Positions 32,359 to 42,827 are shown, counted from the stretch's first letter. The stretch is 64,000 nt of DNA from Angiostrongylus vasorum (GCA_018806985.1 JADANN010000457.1:1736001-1800000), one strand, 5' to 3'. Numbers and translations are program-made. The notes: a model not told the origin generated them from the letters alone.

Positions 32359-34364
32359 TACCACGGAAAGGTGAAAAAAAAACAACTCTGACAAAAGGTT
32401 TCATTGCCATAAATTTCTTTTTTCTCCCGAAGAGCTCAATTTACTGCTTCGTTAAGGAAAAAATTCCCAGAGAAAATATTAGTTCAGTTGCGGAATTGAT
32501 TACGATGTGATAAAATGTTGAATGAGTTGCATTTAAAACAAAGGCCTGTGTTGATTATAAACTCGTAGATGAAGGTGTGCAGCCATATCTAGAGAGAACC
32601 CATGGTGAAGCCCACCTTCCGCTGCCGATATGAGCGAATTACTTCGTCCGTTGGCGACGGCTCTTGTGTTGTCGACGTTGGTAAGTTGAAGTAAGAAGCA
32701 ATAAAACCGCCTGCTCAGAGAACGAAATTAAGCCTTCGGACGATTGTCGTTTCATCAAGTTTTTGCCATGAAATAATATGAACATGAAAATACGACATCC
32801 ATATGGGACCACTATTCATATTTAATAGCAGTTAAGAATAGCGAACACTCCTAGGGTTAGGTAGCGCCAATTTTAAATTAAGTGGATGTTCCATAGGCTA
32901 ATGGGTAGGTACAGAAATACGATATATCGTAAGAAAATAGAAGAAATGTGAACCGAGGCGGAGGGAAAATCTCCCTTCTGATTGTTCCCCTATAAGATGC
33001 CAGCGATGTCGAGAAATGTCTGCATATTACTGAAAGTGTCCTCAAATTTAGTTTTCGCCTAATTCGAGTGTTTAAACTTTTAGAATTGTAAAGTACTTTC
33101 TGCAAAGAGACTATGACTGGCACAAGTAGAGGGCTGTTGTACACAAAAGGGGGGTGCAAATTCTGAATTCATGGGAATTTTTCCAACTGCAAGAAGGAAA
33201 TTATTTAAACTATTGCACTGGGCTGACAACTGTGTGAGACGCCTGAAGTGAACAGAAGCGGACTCATGCAAACGAAGTAATTGAAGGCAAAAGATGTCGA
33301 GTACAATTCGCAGTAGAGATGACGGTTGAGTGGATTGGAGAGATGACGACGAAGAACCCTATCAGCTCAGAACGACGAAGGAATGAAGTACACAATCGAG
33401 CGATACACGCACACCACAACAAATAGAGTAAAGCTTGAGGCATTCAGTGAAATTTCTATTGCTCACTGCTTTAAAAGTTTAAACCACTAGTTTATTGAAC
33501 ACCTTTTCATATGATCGCATCAACGTTAGAAAAGGAACAAACTTTTTTTAAAGCCGTGTAACTCAAGTGGCTAACAGGTAATGTGTAGCGCACTAGATAG
33601 AAAAACCTTGGCGGATGTGTGGTTACGAGTTCCGATCTCGCCAATGACGAATCATTTCAGTTGTGTTCTTTCCCATAGTTAACAATTAGTAGCAGCATGG
33701 TTGTTTCATTTACATCTTCACATATAATAGCAAAATATGGATATTTCAGAAATATGATGAATATGCCACAACTCAACATCACTGACTACGCAAAGTGAGT
33801 TTACCTTCTCCCAATTTTATGATTCTAACCAGCACGATATAAGAGGATAAAGAGTAGGATGCAACCTAACGTAAGACTATGCTTATGGACAGCTGTAGAA
33901 AGCAGTCATAGTAGTTAAAACTGAAAGGGAAGTGTTCACGAGAACTGTTGAATCTAGCACTGTTTCTCACTTATGAAGAGGAAATGAAAAGCCTTCCATA
34001 TTTCCAGTTAAAATTCCAAATGAACTAGACGTTACGCTTGGGAAGAAAGGCAAAATGACTTTGTGACGTTTTCAATTATCTTCTTGCCAGTTCTCTTCTT
34101 TTTTCCTTTTTTTGCTATCCTTCGAATGCGAAGGAAGAGAAAAAAGGCGAGCAGACTGCCGATATTTCCAGTGTCTCAATGCATGACTCACATTTCTTAC
34201 GCGTCGGAAAAAAGCTTAATAATCTTTTTCACGAAACTGCTCCCACAGTAAGTGACAAAAAGGTAGCTAGAAAAAAATAAGTATAAACACAGACTCCTCC
34301 AATGGCAAGCCTTTTTGAAATACGAAAATGAATATGCGTATATATATATATCATATATATGCGC
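32359..34364. other. about 2 kb of unassigned sequence
   Basis: No gene is supported. A weak tRNA-like stretch at 33546-33655 has A-box like TAACTCAAGTGGCTAACAGG and B-box like GAGTTCCGATCTC, but they are about 70 bases apart with no acceptor-stem pairing, so it is not a tRNA gene. It may be a relic of another SINE head. Confidence 0.35.
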
Positions 34365-34532
34365 ATATGCTGAGATATTCGTAAAACTTGGACCACGGGC
34401 CAGATCAAACAACGATTTCCTTTTCGGGGGCTCGCGCATTACACACTCCGCGATCGAGGCTCTTGCTTTGCGTTTCTCTCAGCTAGTTTTTCTACCTAAC
34501 GCTGCCATCAGCAATCACTCGTCAGCGGGATC
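34365..34532 (-). mobile_element. SINE2a copy, partial
   Basis: Reverse orientation: GCTGAGATATTCGTAAAACT, CCAGATCAAACAACGATTTC (B-box region), GGGGGCTCGCGCATTACAC, then CTCAGCTAGTTTTTCTACCT and GCAATCACTCGTCAGCGGGA. It abuts an oppositely oriented partial copy. Confidence 0.8.
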
Positions 34533-34664
34533 CCCGGAAAGGGAAATCGTGGTTCGATCTGGTCAGGGTCCAAGTTTTGCGAGTATTTCAGAGCCTTTGT
34601 GATTGTGATTCACATCGCACCCTCCTGTGAAAAAACTGTAGTAGGCAGGAAATAAAAAGGTTAG
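34533..34664 (+). mobile_element. SINE2a 3' half, inverted partner
   Basis: Begins at CCGGAAAGGGAAATCGTGGT with B-box TGGTTCGATCTGG, continues GGGTCCAAGTTTTGCGAGTA and GTAGTAGGCAGGAAATAAAA, and runs into a TA microsatellite. With the previous copy it forms a head-to-head inverted pair. Confidence 0.8.
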
Positions 34665-34669
34665 CATTA

Positions 34670-34760
<91 letters not shown>

Positions 34761-34776
34761 TATATGTATGTATATA
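34665..34776. repeat. (TA)n microsatellite
   Basis: About 80 bases of pure TA with TATG/TACA edges, at the 3' end of the SINE2 copy. It may have grown from that element's AT-rich tail. Confidence 0.95.
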
Positions 34777-36263
34777 AGAGAAATAAGTAGACGAAGAGAT
34801 TTAAGAAGCCTATGCAGCATAAATTTCACCTACATTTCTCCATAAAAAGTGAGTGATTCAAAGTGCTGCCCACTACCTGCCCTGTACGTTCCTTATCTCT
34901 TCACCGATAATGTAAAATCCTGAACAGTAAAGGAAGAAAATAGTAAGTAAAACTTCAGAGTGAAAAAAGGAACTAGTCTCATATTGAGTGTTTGCAGAAA
35001 GAAAACCAATTTCTCTCACTAAATGGTGGCGAAGTTGTAACAAATACGTAAAAACTAACTGTCAAACGAGAACAGGCTACCTGCATGAAACGTTCGTCAA
35101 AGGTTTCTTTGTTGAGAATGATATATGGATGTTGCAAATGCTGACGATGTGGGTATTTGGATGGACTTCAAAGAAACCAGAAAACATTAGCCCAAAGTGA
35201 ATCTATTGCTTTGTTGTCAACTCACTGGGAATCCAAAGAAGGTACGCCGTGGGCTGCAATACGTAGGCGAATGACTGGTGGAAAAATGAATGAAAAAGTG
35301 AAGAAAAACGAAGATGGGAGGATATTTTATGCATAGAGTATAAGCAGACGATCAGAAGTGAAGAAGAATTGAAAGAAAAACAGGAAAGAGAAAGAGGGAA
35401 GAAAAAAGAGGAAGATGCAAAGTAGGGGAGTGAAGAGGAATTGTTTAAAAATAGGGAAAATGTAGCCATACTGACAACGACAATAGAAAGTTACGCATTA
35501 TTTTTAAGCTATTAGGACGTAATATTAATCAGCAAAAGACAAAGCTACCATGCTAAAGCTATCATGGGTGGTTTTTGGTAAAACGATATCTTATTTGTGC
35601 ATAAGCTCAGCCCCTGAAATTCTCAATGTAACAGCTCAATGTTTCAGATGAAAGGCAGAATTGCTAAGCGTACTTGGTACATTTATAACCCCTACGGCAG
35701 ACAACCAGTTAAAGGTCACCTAGTAAAAGAAGTGGAATTGTTCGAGAAAAAACCTTCGCAGCGTTTGTGCTAATCGTAAAAAAACATTTGCACAGCTTTA
35801 ATGGAATGACTCAGCAAGTCGGTTAGGGAAAGCTTCTTTTAAAGAAAAAAAGAGCAGAAATATCGTCTGAAAAGAAAAGAAGTTGAAGAGAACGTAAGAA
35901 ACGAGGAAACTGGATGAGGAATTTAGAGCTTTCTTAAAGCCAACACTCATGCAGCCACAACTTGTCCATAATCATATTTGACACGTCCAAAAAGATGCTG
36001 CAACTATTTTTCAGTACTCAAAAAAAATTGTGGAAAGAACTCTTCACAACGATTTGTACACTTCATACGCCACGAATATTAGAAGCCTAGCTTTTGAAGG
36101 CGACTAAAATGGTCTTTGAATACAATAATTTCTTAATGAAAAATTTTCTGCAGTTAATGCCGACTTTTCTTAAGCTGGTGGGAAGGAAAGAAGTGAAAAA
36201 TTATGAGTTTCTGGAAACACGAAAACTGCCAGCAATGCTGGTGGTGGCGGTGTTGCACTAAGC
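34777..36263. other. about 1.5 kb of unassigned sequence
   Basis: No gene or repeat supported. The 70-codon frame at 34988-35200 is not recognised, and the minus-strand frame at 35203-35469 is Ser/Phe-rich low-complexity. Confidence 0.4.
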
Positions 36264-36518
36264 GCTGAAACCCGTGACGACTGTGGAGGGTCGGCCTACA
36301 CGGACGAGTTGCTATACAACATCATCGGCAAACTCGACCGTACGGCCTCCATCAGAGTGGAGGTCGGAGTGGAAGCAGACTTGCTGAAAGCAGTGACGAG
36401 TGTGGAGGGTCTGCCTGACATGGAAGAGTTGTTCTACAACGTCATCGGCGAACTCAACCGTACGGCCACCATCGGAATGGAAGTTGAAATAGAAACAGTC
36501 GCCGAAGTCGGCATTTAA
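36264..36518 (+). repeat. two-unit tandem repeat, about 120 bases, frame-preserving
   Basis: Unit 1 (about 36264-36382) and unit 2 (about 36383-36502) share GCTGAAA, GTGGAGGGTC, ACAACNTCATCGGC and CCGTACGGCC, clearly alike but with many substitutions. From 36309 the plus strand stays open across both units, encoding LLYNIIGKLDRTASI and then ELFYNVIGELNRTATI, 40 residues apart, ending VAEVGI. Conserved residues and mostly silent or conservative differences hint at a coding repeat, but a single-base length difference breaks the frame at the start of unit 1. It is GC-rich against AT-rich flanks. It could be a fragment of a repeat-protein exon or a minisatellite. Confidence 0.5.
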
Positions 36519-37615
36519 AGACGAAAACCATAATAGTGTGTCAAGTTGCCGACAAAACTCATCCATATTGATTACAGAAACTTTCGACGAAACAAAAGAT
36601 TTATAAATGAATAGGAAAAAAAATGCTAAGTGGTGAGTGGTAAACACAGAAGTGCACCATTGGACAGAAATTCGATTAGCCCTTACCGACCTCATCAATG
36701 GCGTAACATTTCATAAAACTATCGAAGACTGTGATTGTACCTTAAGTTAGGCCTGCGCTGACGCATACAGAGACCGGCCATTGGGAAAGATAAGAAAGAG
36801 AATTTAATTTTTACTAGACGAGCCCGCAACCAGCTGATAACAATAGCACAGAGACAGAGGCAATGCAACGTCACGATGCACTTATGACCTCATTCGTACC
36901 ACTAACACCCTAATCCATTGATCTCTGCTCAGTAAATTGTAAGGACATTGGTCTTTTATAGTCAGAATTGATTAGTATTGTAAAAACAACGAAAAAACCA
37001 AACACAGTAGCTATTGCGGTCCAGATCAAAGAGTCGAAAGACACTCGTTACTCTTTTCCCGTTACAAAAGTCCGAAACATGCATTTTCAAATTAGAAGTG
37101 AACTCTGCGAAAATCTTGAGATATGAGAAAGGGTAACAGTTTGGAATAACCCCGGAATAACCCGTAACTCTAAACTATCACAGAATCCAGTTTTCTGGCG
37201 ATGGAAGAAATGGCCTCCACAACTGGTGGTGGAAATCGCGACATCGCATGAACAAAGCGCATCTCATTTTAGCACTTGTTGTTCCGTAGATGACGTCGAT
37301 AAATAATGGCTCATCTCAACGAGATACCCCAAAAAAACGAACGGTGTTATCGCCACCAAGATTTCCGAATACAAGCAGAGAAATGAGTAGCGAAACACTA
37401 CCTTGGGAATACAGAAAGAAGGCCAGGCCCAAACGCTTGAACAAGGGCAAAAGCATTAGCGGAAACCAGTGTGGAATCCACTCGAAAACAGACTGTGTTG
37501 GCATAGGGGAATCTATTTAGAAATACATTCGAATCATAACACGATTTTGATGAATTCGGAACGACGAAAACAAAAGCAAAGATAGTGAACTGACGACAGC
37601 AATTCCAAGGCGTTC
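36519..37615. other. unassigned sequence
   Basis: A 76-codon plus-strand frame at 37290-37520 is polar and basic, with no recognised domain. Nothing else supported. Confidence 0.35.
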
Positions 37616-37890
37616 TTGGGCGTCCGTCCAGCCACTTCTCGGAGACATCGTGGGGAGGTCGGCAGCAACACATGCAGTTGGCCGTATTGCGCCACAGCTG
37701 ACGTCATGACAGAACCGGTGCAGAGGACGCTGCAGGTCGCGGAGCCGGACGCCGACGATGGACGCCGATCGACACGGCCGATTCGACGTCGACCGGCAGG
37801 CACGTGCTGCAGCCGTCCTGCCAGCTAAATGCTCAGCAACTGCATTCGCAACTCGCCGTGTTCGCGTCCGAGCGACGAGAAACGGTTGCT
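37616..37890 (+). other. GC-rich island, possible exon
   Basis: Much richer in G+C and CpG than its surroundings. All three plus-strand frames are open for long stretches, as expected by chance in GC-rich DNA. One reads QPSCQLNAQQLHSQLAVFAS up to a donor-like GCTG|GTGAGC near 37890. There is no recognisable domain, and the choice of frame is uncertain. Confidence 0.2.
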
Positions 37891-38363
37891 GGTGAGCTGT
37901 TCACTATTCACAAGCACAACTAAATCGCGTACACATTGATCCTCTTCTGCTGAATTAAGCTAAATCTTTCGACTAATTACAATCTGAAGAAAAGCTCTGT
38001 GGCTATCAGCTACAAGAACGGTGCTTCGCGCTGTAGTGAATTATCAACAGCAGCAAGCAGTCGAGAAGCATGACGAAAACGACGCAAGCAATGGCAACAG
38101 TGCTTTCGATAACTGACGCTAATCTAATCTTAAAATGAACAAATAACGTAATTGTTAGTTCCCAGGATCGACTTTCTATTAACCTCGGCATAGAATGCGT
38201 CGTTTTCTTGTTCAGCAATCGCGAGGTTGTTAAACAGCATACATCTACTTCCACAGAAAAACACAACACAATACAACAGTAGCCGACGCTTCGGCAGTAT
38301 CGCCTTCTTAAGAGCCTGGAAGGGTATACTGATATACAATTAACTAGGCCAAACGCTTCAATA
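37891..38363. other. unassigned spacer
   Basis: Nothing recognisable seen. Confidence 0.45.
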
Positions 38364-38672
38364 ACAATTTTAACTTACTTATTTACTGCCTATTCTTTTC
38401 ATCGGCAGGGTATATTGCGAAATATAACTTCAATGATGCTGAGATATTGGCAAAACTCCGGACCGCAGGTGTCTGCGGTGGGGGAACGAACACGCTATTG
38501 TCCTTTCCGGGGAGTAACGCGTTCACCACCACATCATGCGGGTCCTTCATTTCGCCTGTCTATCAGCTAGTTCTATCGATCTCTTGGCATTAGCAATCAC
38601 CCGTCAACGGAATTGATCTGGGCAGCCCAAATCGATATTGAACCCAGTAAAGCTGAGGCTATAGTTATAATC
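38364..38672 (-). mobile_element. SINE2b, tandem unit 1
   Basis: A full minus-oriented 2b element: 3' block TTACTGCCTATTC..GCAGGGTATATTGCG, GCTGAGATATTGGCAAAACT, the hairpin ACCGCAG-GTGT-CTGCGGT at 38462-38479, B-box complement GGAACGAAC, A-box complement CACCACCACATCATGC, and body to CCAGTAAAGCTGAGGC. It is followed without a break by an almost identical unit. Confidence 0.9.
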
Positions 38673-38980
38673 ACAATTTTAACTTACTTATTTACTGCCT
38701 ATTCTTTTCATCGGCAGGGTATATTGCGAAATATAACTTCAATGATGCTGAGATATTGGCAAAACTCCGGACCGCAGGTGTCTGCGGTGGGGAACGAACA
38801 CGCTATTGTCCTTTCCGGGGAGTAACGCGTTCACCACCACATCATGCGGGTCCTTCATTTCGCCTGTCTATCAGCTAGTTCTATCGATCTCTTGGCATTA
38901 GCAATCACCCGTCAACGGAATTGATCTGGGCAGCCCAAATCGATATTGAACCCAGTAAAGCTGAGGCTATAGTTATAATC
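38673..38980 (-). mobile_element. SINE2b, tandem unit 2
   Basis: By eye it is identical to unit 1 except for one G fewer in a G run (five in unit 1 near 38479, four here). This identity implies a very recent tandem duplication, gene conversion or an assembly duplication. Confidence 0.9.
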
Positions 38981-39088
38981 ACAATTTTAACTTATTTATT
39001 TACTGCCTATTCTTTTTTAACGGCAGGGTATATTGCGAAATATAACTTCAATGATGCTGAGATATTTGCAAAACTCCGGACCGCAGGT
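38981..39088 (-). mobile_element. SINE2b, tandem unit 3, truncated
   Basis: The first 108 bases of a third unit, with small differences (TTATTTATT, TTTTTTAACGGC, ATATTTGCAAA). It stops abruptly after CCGGACCGCAGGT. Confidence 0.85.
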
Positions 39089-39109
39089 AAATGCATGCTG
39101 TATAACACT

Positions 39110-39250
39110 AGCTGAGAGACAGGCGAAACGAAGGATGCGCATGGTGTGGTGGTGAACGCGTTACTCCCCCGGAAAGGACAACAGCGCGTTCGTTCCCCAC
39201 CGCAGACACCTGCGGTCCGGAGTTTTGCAAATATCTCAGCATCACTGAGG
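39110..39250 (+). mobile_element. SINE2b 3' half, inverted partner
   Basis: Plus-oriented: GCTGAGAGACAGGCGAAACG, GGTGTGGTGGTGAACGCG (A-box), CGTTCGTTCCCCACC (B-box), hairpin, then GGAGTTTTGCAAATATCTCA. With unit 3 it makes a palindrome around 39100. Confidence 0.85.
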
Positions 39251-39404
39251 CTTCAATAACACTTACAAAAAGACGGAAAACTCTACGGCAATTACATGAT
39301 CAAGAGCTTCTCGAAAAACTCACCGCTATTTACGTGCCTTCCAATGAGGAAGATTAGAACAGCTGATTATAGTCGCATAAGGTTGATGACTGCACTATCC
39401 CACA

Positions 39405-39915
39405 TCAGAAATTGATGCGAACATACGGGGCCAAGTCGCGTATGACCTCTGGGCATTCGTTTGCGCGTTGGTGTTTTAGTCTCCAGTGCGAGGATATTGA
39501 CTTTAACTTCAAAATTGTCTTCGCTATGCTTTTGTATCCCTATGCGTGCCTAGTGGAGTACTTTGTTTTAGTTTTCGTTTGCCATCTAGGTGTTCTTTTT
39601 ATGCGGATACACAATGGTCTGCCCGTTTCGCCAATATATTCATCTCCACAATTTTTACAAGAGATCAGGTATATCGTACCTGAACCCATGCAATCACTTT
39701 CCCTGCCGTAAGGGCAAATTACGCAGTTTGTTGTTTCACATAGACGGTCATACAGGCGGTTACGAACTAACTGACGACGTAGAGTAGCCGGTGGTATTTC
39801 ATCTATCGCTACCGATTCCTCTAGACCTACCCTTCTTAAGCATCGTTTAATAGCTACGCTTACTTCATCGCTAATAAAGGGCAACATAAACGGGACTTTC
39901 TTTTGGCCAAGTGTT
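39405..39915 (-). pseudogene. Penelope-like element, GIY-YIG endonuclease end
   Basis: The minus-strand frame from 39887 encodes LPFISDEVSVAIKRCLRRVG, a connector to LVRNRLYDRLC with Cys pairs CVIC and CKNC, then GSGTIYLISC and DEYIGETGRPL. This is the GIY-YIG nuclease signature (TIY at residues 71-73, YIG at 84-86) of endonuclease-bearing PLEs. A frameshift near 39580 diverts the frame. In the next frame the family's C-terminus can be followed (NECPEVIRDLAPYVRINF) to a stop at 39407-39405. The reverse transcriptase is missing upstream, so the copy is 5'-truncated and frameshifted. The nuclease would nick DNA to prime reverse transcription. Confidence 0.9.
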
Positions 39916-40114
39916 TCGCTTGGGCGCTAACGTAATTGTTAGTCATTCAGCTACTCAGTAATTTATCAGATTTGTTAAGCAATCTTCGTGTATTTCTGCA
40001 AACCAGAAAAACAACTGAAGTTTACTTTTTTATTGCTCTATGAGTGGTTTTTTCCAGAGGAACAGAATCTGAGAAAAAAAGAGAAAGAAGTAGACACGAA
40101 TTGCTGGTAAAACG
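39916..40114. other. short spacer between PLE relic and SINE3
   Basis: No recognisable reverse transcriptase or other feature upstream of the endonuclease relic. Confidence 0.4.
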
Positions 40115-40435
40115 TGGGCTCAGCCTTCTTACGCACCAGAAAGCGCAGTGGTTAGTGACGCAGTCCGTTAGAAAGCAAGAGCTGGTTCTCGCTGCCAATC
40201 TTCTGCTGTGTCCCACGTGGGAACGCCTTAGCTCGGTTATCCCCAAAATTGGTAGAAGAATCGACTCGACCAGCATTCTATGACATTCTCAAATAAGAGG
40301 AAATCCTCGAGCAGCAGCTGAAAGAACACGCGAAATGTTCGAAGACTTTTGTGGATGATGAATGCGAGAAAGATGAATCGAATGCAGGAAGTGCTGGGAT
40401 CCGCACAGTAGATGTGATCACGGTAATGTAGGAAA
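40115..40435 (+). mobile_element. SINE3b copy
   Basis: Head AAAGCGCAGTGGTTAGTGAC (A-box) and GCTGGTTCTCGCTGCC (degenerate B-box), TCCCACGTGGGAACGCCTTA, CGACCAGCATTCTATGACAT, AACACGCGAAATGTTCGAAG, end GTGCTGGGATCCGCACAGTA. Confidence 0.85.
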
Positions 40436-41289
40436 ATATATTTCAAGAACCCATGGAAATACTATGAAAGCTAGTCGTCAAAATAAAAATTGAACATCTC
40501 ACTACTAAAAGAAAAAGAGAATGTGCGAAAAGGACGCATGTTCGTACAAAGAAAAAACCAAGAAGACAATTTTTACGATCTCCAGCGATAGGTGATTAGA
40601 ATATTCTCACCAGTGAGAATAGAGAAAATCATGACGGCACAAATCCAAAGCAAGAGAAATAACGAATATGAAAGTATGATCTATCTGTTAACATGTCAAC
40701 GAAAGAAAAAGAAGAGCACCAATACTGAGATGTGTAGGAGAAACAAGGAAAGCATCGAAAAAAAAGAGCGATGCAGGATGTTAAGAAGAAAACGATCTTA
40801 ATTTCCCAGAGAGAGTTTTCGTAAACAAAATCTTCCCACTAAACTTTGAGATGCAAGAACTTTTGCTATCCTAAAATAGCGATACCGACTTTGATAAGCC
40901 GAGATGTTTGGAGTTGCCAAAATGGGCTTTGGACAGCGGATACGCCACAGATGAGGTGGCCTTGAGGTGCTCCAACCAGCTCATTCGACGCGATAGCGTC
41001 GTGGTGTTCGTTGGCTGTGTGAAATTTGAACCTGTTTCTAATCCACGATGCATTTGATGGGCATGACAGTTGATCCACACTAATAGCTTATTTAATATGA
41101 AATGTTATATTGTGAATGAAATTTCTCAAATATTATGATTATGACATTTTTGGAAACATTACCTTACTAGACAAGGTATGAACCTCTTTAATTAATAAAA
41201 TTACGCAACGTGCTACGATCTTAGGTCATCTATCCTAAAAGTTAAGGAAAAAATAAGCTGCATCCGAAATCACAGTGTTTAAGCTTCTG
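40436..41289. other. unassigned sequence
   Basis: A less AT-rich stretch at 40870-41080 is open in two minus-strand frames (69-70 codons) with no recognised domain. Otherwise nothing seen. Confidence 0.35.
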
Positions 41290-41345
41290 TCCATAGTCTA
41301 CTACTTTCCTCATGGCAAAAAAGCATTATGTGAAATACAACCAAA
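41290..41345 (-). mobile_element. SINE2 3' end fragment
   Basis: TGGCAAAAAAGCATTATGTG, AAATACAACCAAAAGGGTGC and TGAAATA match the reversed 3' region of SINE2, next to a plus-oriented copy. Confidence 0.6.
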
Positions 41346-41374
41346 AGGGTGCTGAAATAGCACCTAGAGGAAAA

Positions 41375-41565
41375 AAAACCAGTTACGAGAGACCAAAACA
41401 AGTGTCTCGATGGTGTGAAGGATAGCACTAGAGCCCAGAAAGGGTGATAGCGGGTTCGAAGCGCAACTGAAGTTCCGAATTTCTCCCATATTTCAACATC
41501 TCTGTGGTTGTATTTCAGACAATACTTTGACATGAAAATATATTAGGGAGTAGATAAATAATAAA
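41375..41565 (+). mobile_element. SINE2a copy, diverged
   Basis: AACCAGTTACGAGAGAC, GATGGTGTGAAGGATAGCAC (A-box), CCAGAAAGGGTGATAGCGGG and GTTCGAAGCGC (B-box), then TTGTATTTCAGACAATACTT and an AT-rich tail. Confidence 0.75.
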
Positions 41566-41604
41566 ATAAAAAAATTAAGTTCTCTGGATTCAGTGTTGTT
41601 CCAA

Positions 41605-41820
41605 GGCCGCTTTGCTTAAATATTTGCAAAACTCCGAACCGCAGGTGTCTGCGGTGGGGAACGAATGCCCTATTACCCTTTATGGGGGGCTAACGCGTTC
41701 ATCACCACACCATGCGGGTCCTTCGTTCCGCCTGTATCTCAGATAGTTCTATCGATCAGTGCCATAAGCAATCACCCGTCAACGGGATTGATCTGGGGAG
41801 CCCAAATCGGCAATGAACCC
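41605..41820 (-). mobile_element. SINE2b copy, partial
   Basis: Minus-oriented from ATATTTGCAAAACTCCGAAC through the hairpin and GGGGCTAACGCGTTCATCAC to CAATGAACCCAGTG. It forms one arm of a palindrome. Confidence 0.85.
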
Positions 41821-41822
41821 AG

Positions 41823-41992
41823 TGAAGGACCCGCATGGTGCGGTGGTGAACGCGTTAGCCCCCGGAGAGGGTAACAGCGCGTTCGTTCTCCATCGCAGAC
41901 ACCTGCGGTCCGGAGTTTTGCAAATATCTCACCATCATTTTGGTTGCTTCACACATATTACCTTGCCGTGCAAAAAAAATTGTAATAGGCAG
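41823..41992 (+). mobile_element. SINE2b 3' half, inverted partner
   Basis: Plus-oriented from GAAGGACCCGCATGGTGCGG (A-box region) through CGTTCGTTCTCC (B-box), hairpin, GGAGTTTTGCAAATATCTCA, to GTAATAGGCAGTAAATAAAG. The arm is about 110 bases long with the copy before it. Confidence 0.85.
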
Positions 41993-41999
41993 TAAATAA

Positions 42000-42248
42000 A
42001 GTGATAACATTAATGTTAAGAAAGTTGCAAGACTCGAACCTCAGACTAGATTAGAGTCGACGATTACCCTTGTGGGGGCTCACGTGTTACCCATTGCACC
42101 ACCGCGGCCCCTCCCTTTGCCTTTGTCTCGACCAGTTTTTTACCCGAACGGTGCCATCAGAAATCACTCGTCAACGAGAATGATCTGGAAAGCACAACTC
42201 GGCATTGAATCCAGTTAAGCTGATGCTGAAGTCGAAATCACAATGTTT
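42000..42248 (-). mobile_element. SINE2a copy
   Basis: Minus-oriented: GCAAGACTCGAACCTC (B-box region), GGGGGCTCACGTGTTACCC, TTGCACCACCGCGGCC (A-box), GACCAGTTTTTTACCCGAAC, CGGCATTGAATCCAGTTAAG and GAAATCACAATG. It lacks the 3' block. Confidence 0.8.
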
Positions 42249-42437
42249 AACTTCTTATGTACTTCCTATTATTCATTCCATGGCAGGGTATGTGAAATAA
42301 AACCACAACGATGCTGAGATACTTACAAAACTCGGGCGTCACGCCAGATTCGAACCCGTGGTTACCCTTTCCGGGGACTCTCGTGTTACCTCCTGCACCA
42401 TCGAGACCTTTGATCTGCCTTTCTCTCAACCAGTTTT
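42249..42437 (-). mobile_element. SINE2a 3' half
   Basis: Minus-oriented: CTATTATTCATTCCATGGCA, GGGTATGTGAAATAAAACCA, CAGATTCGAACCCGTGGTTA (a very good B-box complement) and CTCCTGCACCATCGAGAC (A-box). It then switches near 42437 to a plus-oriented 3' end (TTATATTTCATATAATACTA), a chimeric junction. Confidence 0.8.
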
Positions 42438-42504
42438 GGTTATATTTCATATAATACTATGCCATGGGACGAATAATAGGCAATACATAAAAAAATTAAC
42501 ATTG

Positions 42505-42827
42505 TGATTTCGACTACGGCCTTGGCTTAACTGGATTCAATGCCAAGTTGTGCTTTCCATGCCAAATTGTACTTTCGAGATCATTCTCGTTGACGAGTGA
42601 TTTCTGATGGCAGCGTTTAGGTAAACAACTGGCCGAGACAAAGGCAAAGCAAGGGGCTGGGGGTGGTGCCCTGGGTAACAAGTGAGCTCCCGGAAAGGGT
42701 AATCGTGGTTTCGATATGGCCTGAGGCACAAGTTTTGTAAATATCTCAGCATCATGGTGTTTGCATTTCACATCACACCCAGCCGCGAAAAAAGAATGAT
42801 AGGCAGTGAATAAAAAATTAACATTCT
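42505..42827 (+). mobile_element. SINE2a copy, near full length
   Basis: Plus-oriented from TTGTGATTTCGACTACGGCC through CGTTGACGAGTGATTTCTGA, a GTGGTGCCCTGGGTAACAAG head, GGGTAATCGTGGTTTCGATA, GCACAAGTTTTGTAAATATC, to GATAGGCAGTGAATAAAAAA. Confidence 0.85.

Noticed and set aside
33546..33655. tRNA gene
   Set aside because: The A-box and B-box like blocks are too far apart, with no pairing acceptor stem.
36312..36698. Minus-strand frame with FADDVV twice, resembling the reverse transcriptase FADD motif
   Set aside because: It is the antisense of the 120-base tandem repeat. No other RT motif flanks it, and the two FADD copies arise from the duplication.
38613..39115. Two almost identical frames starting MIWAAQIDIEPSKAEAIV, like a duplicated gene
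   Set aside because: They are the SINE2b tandem duplication read in a frame that happens to be open.
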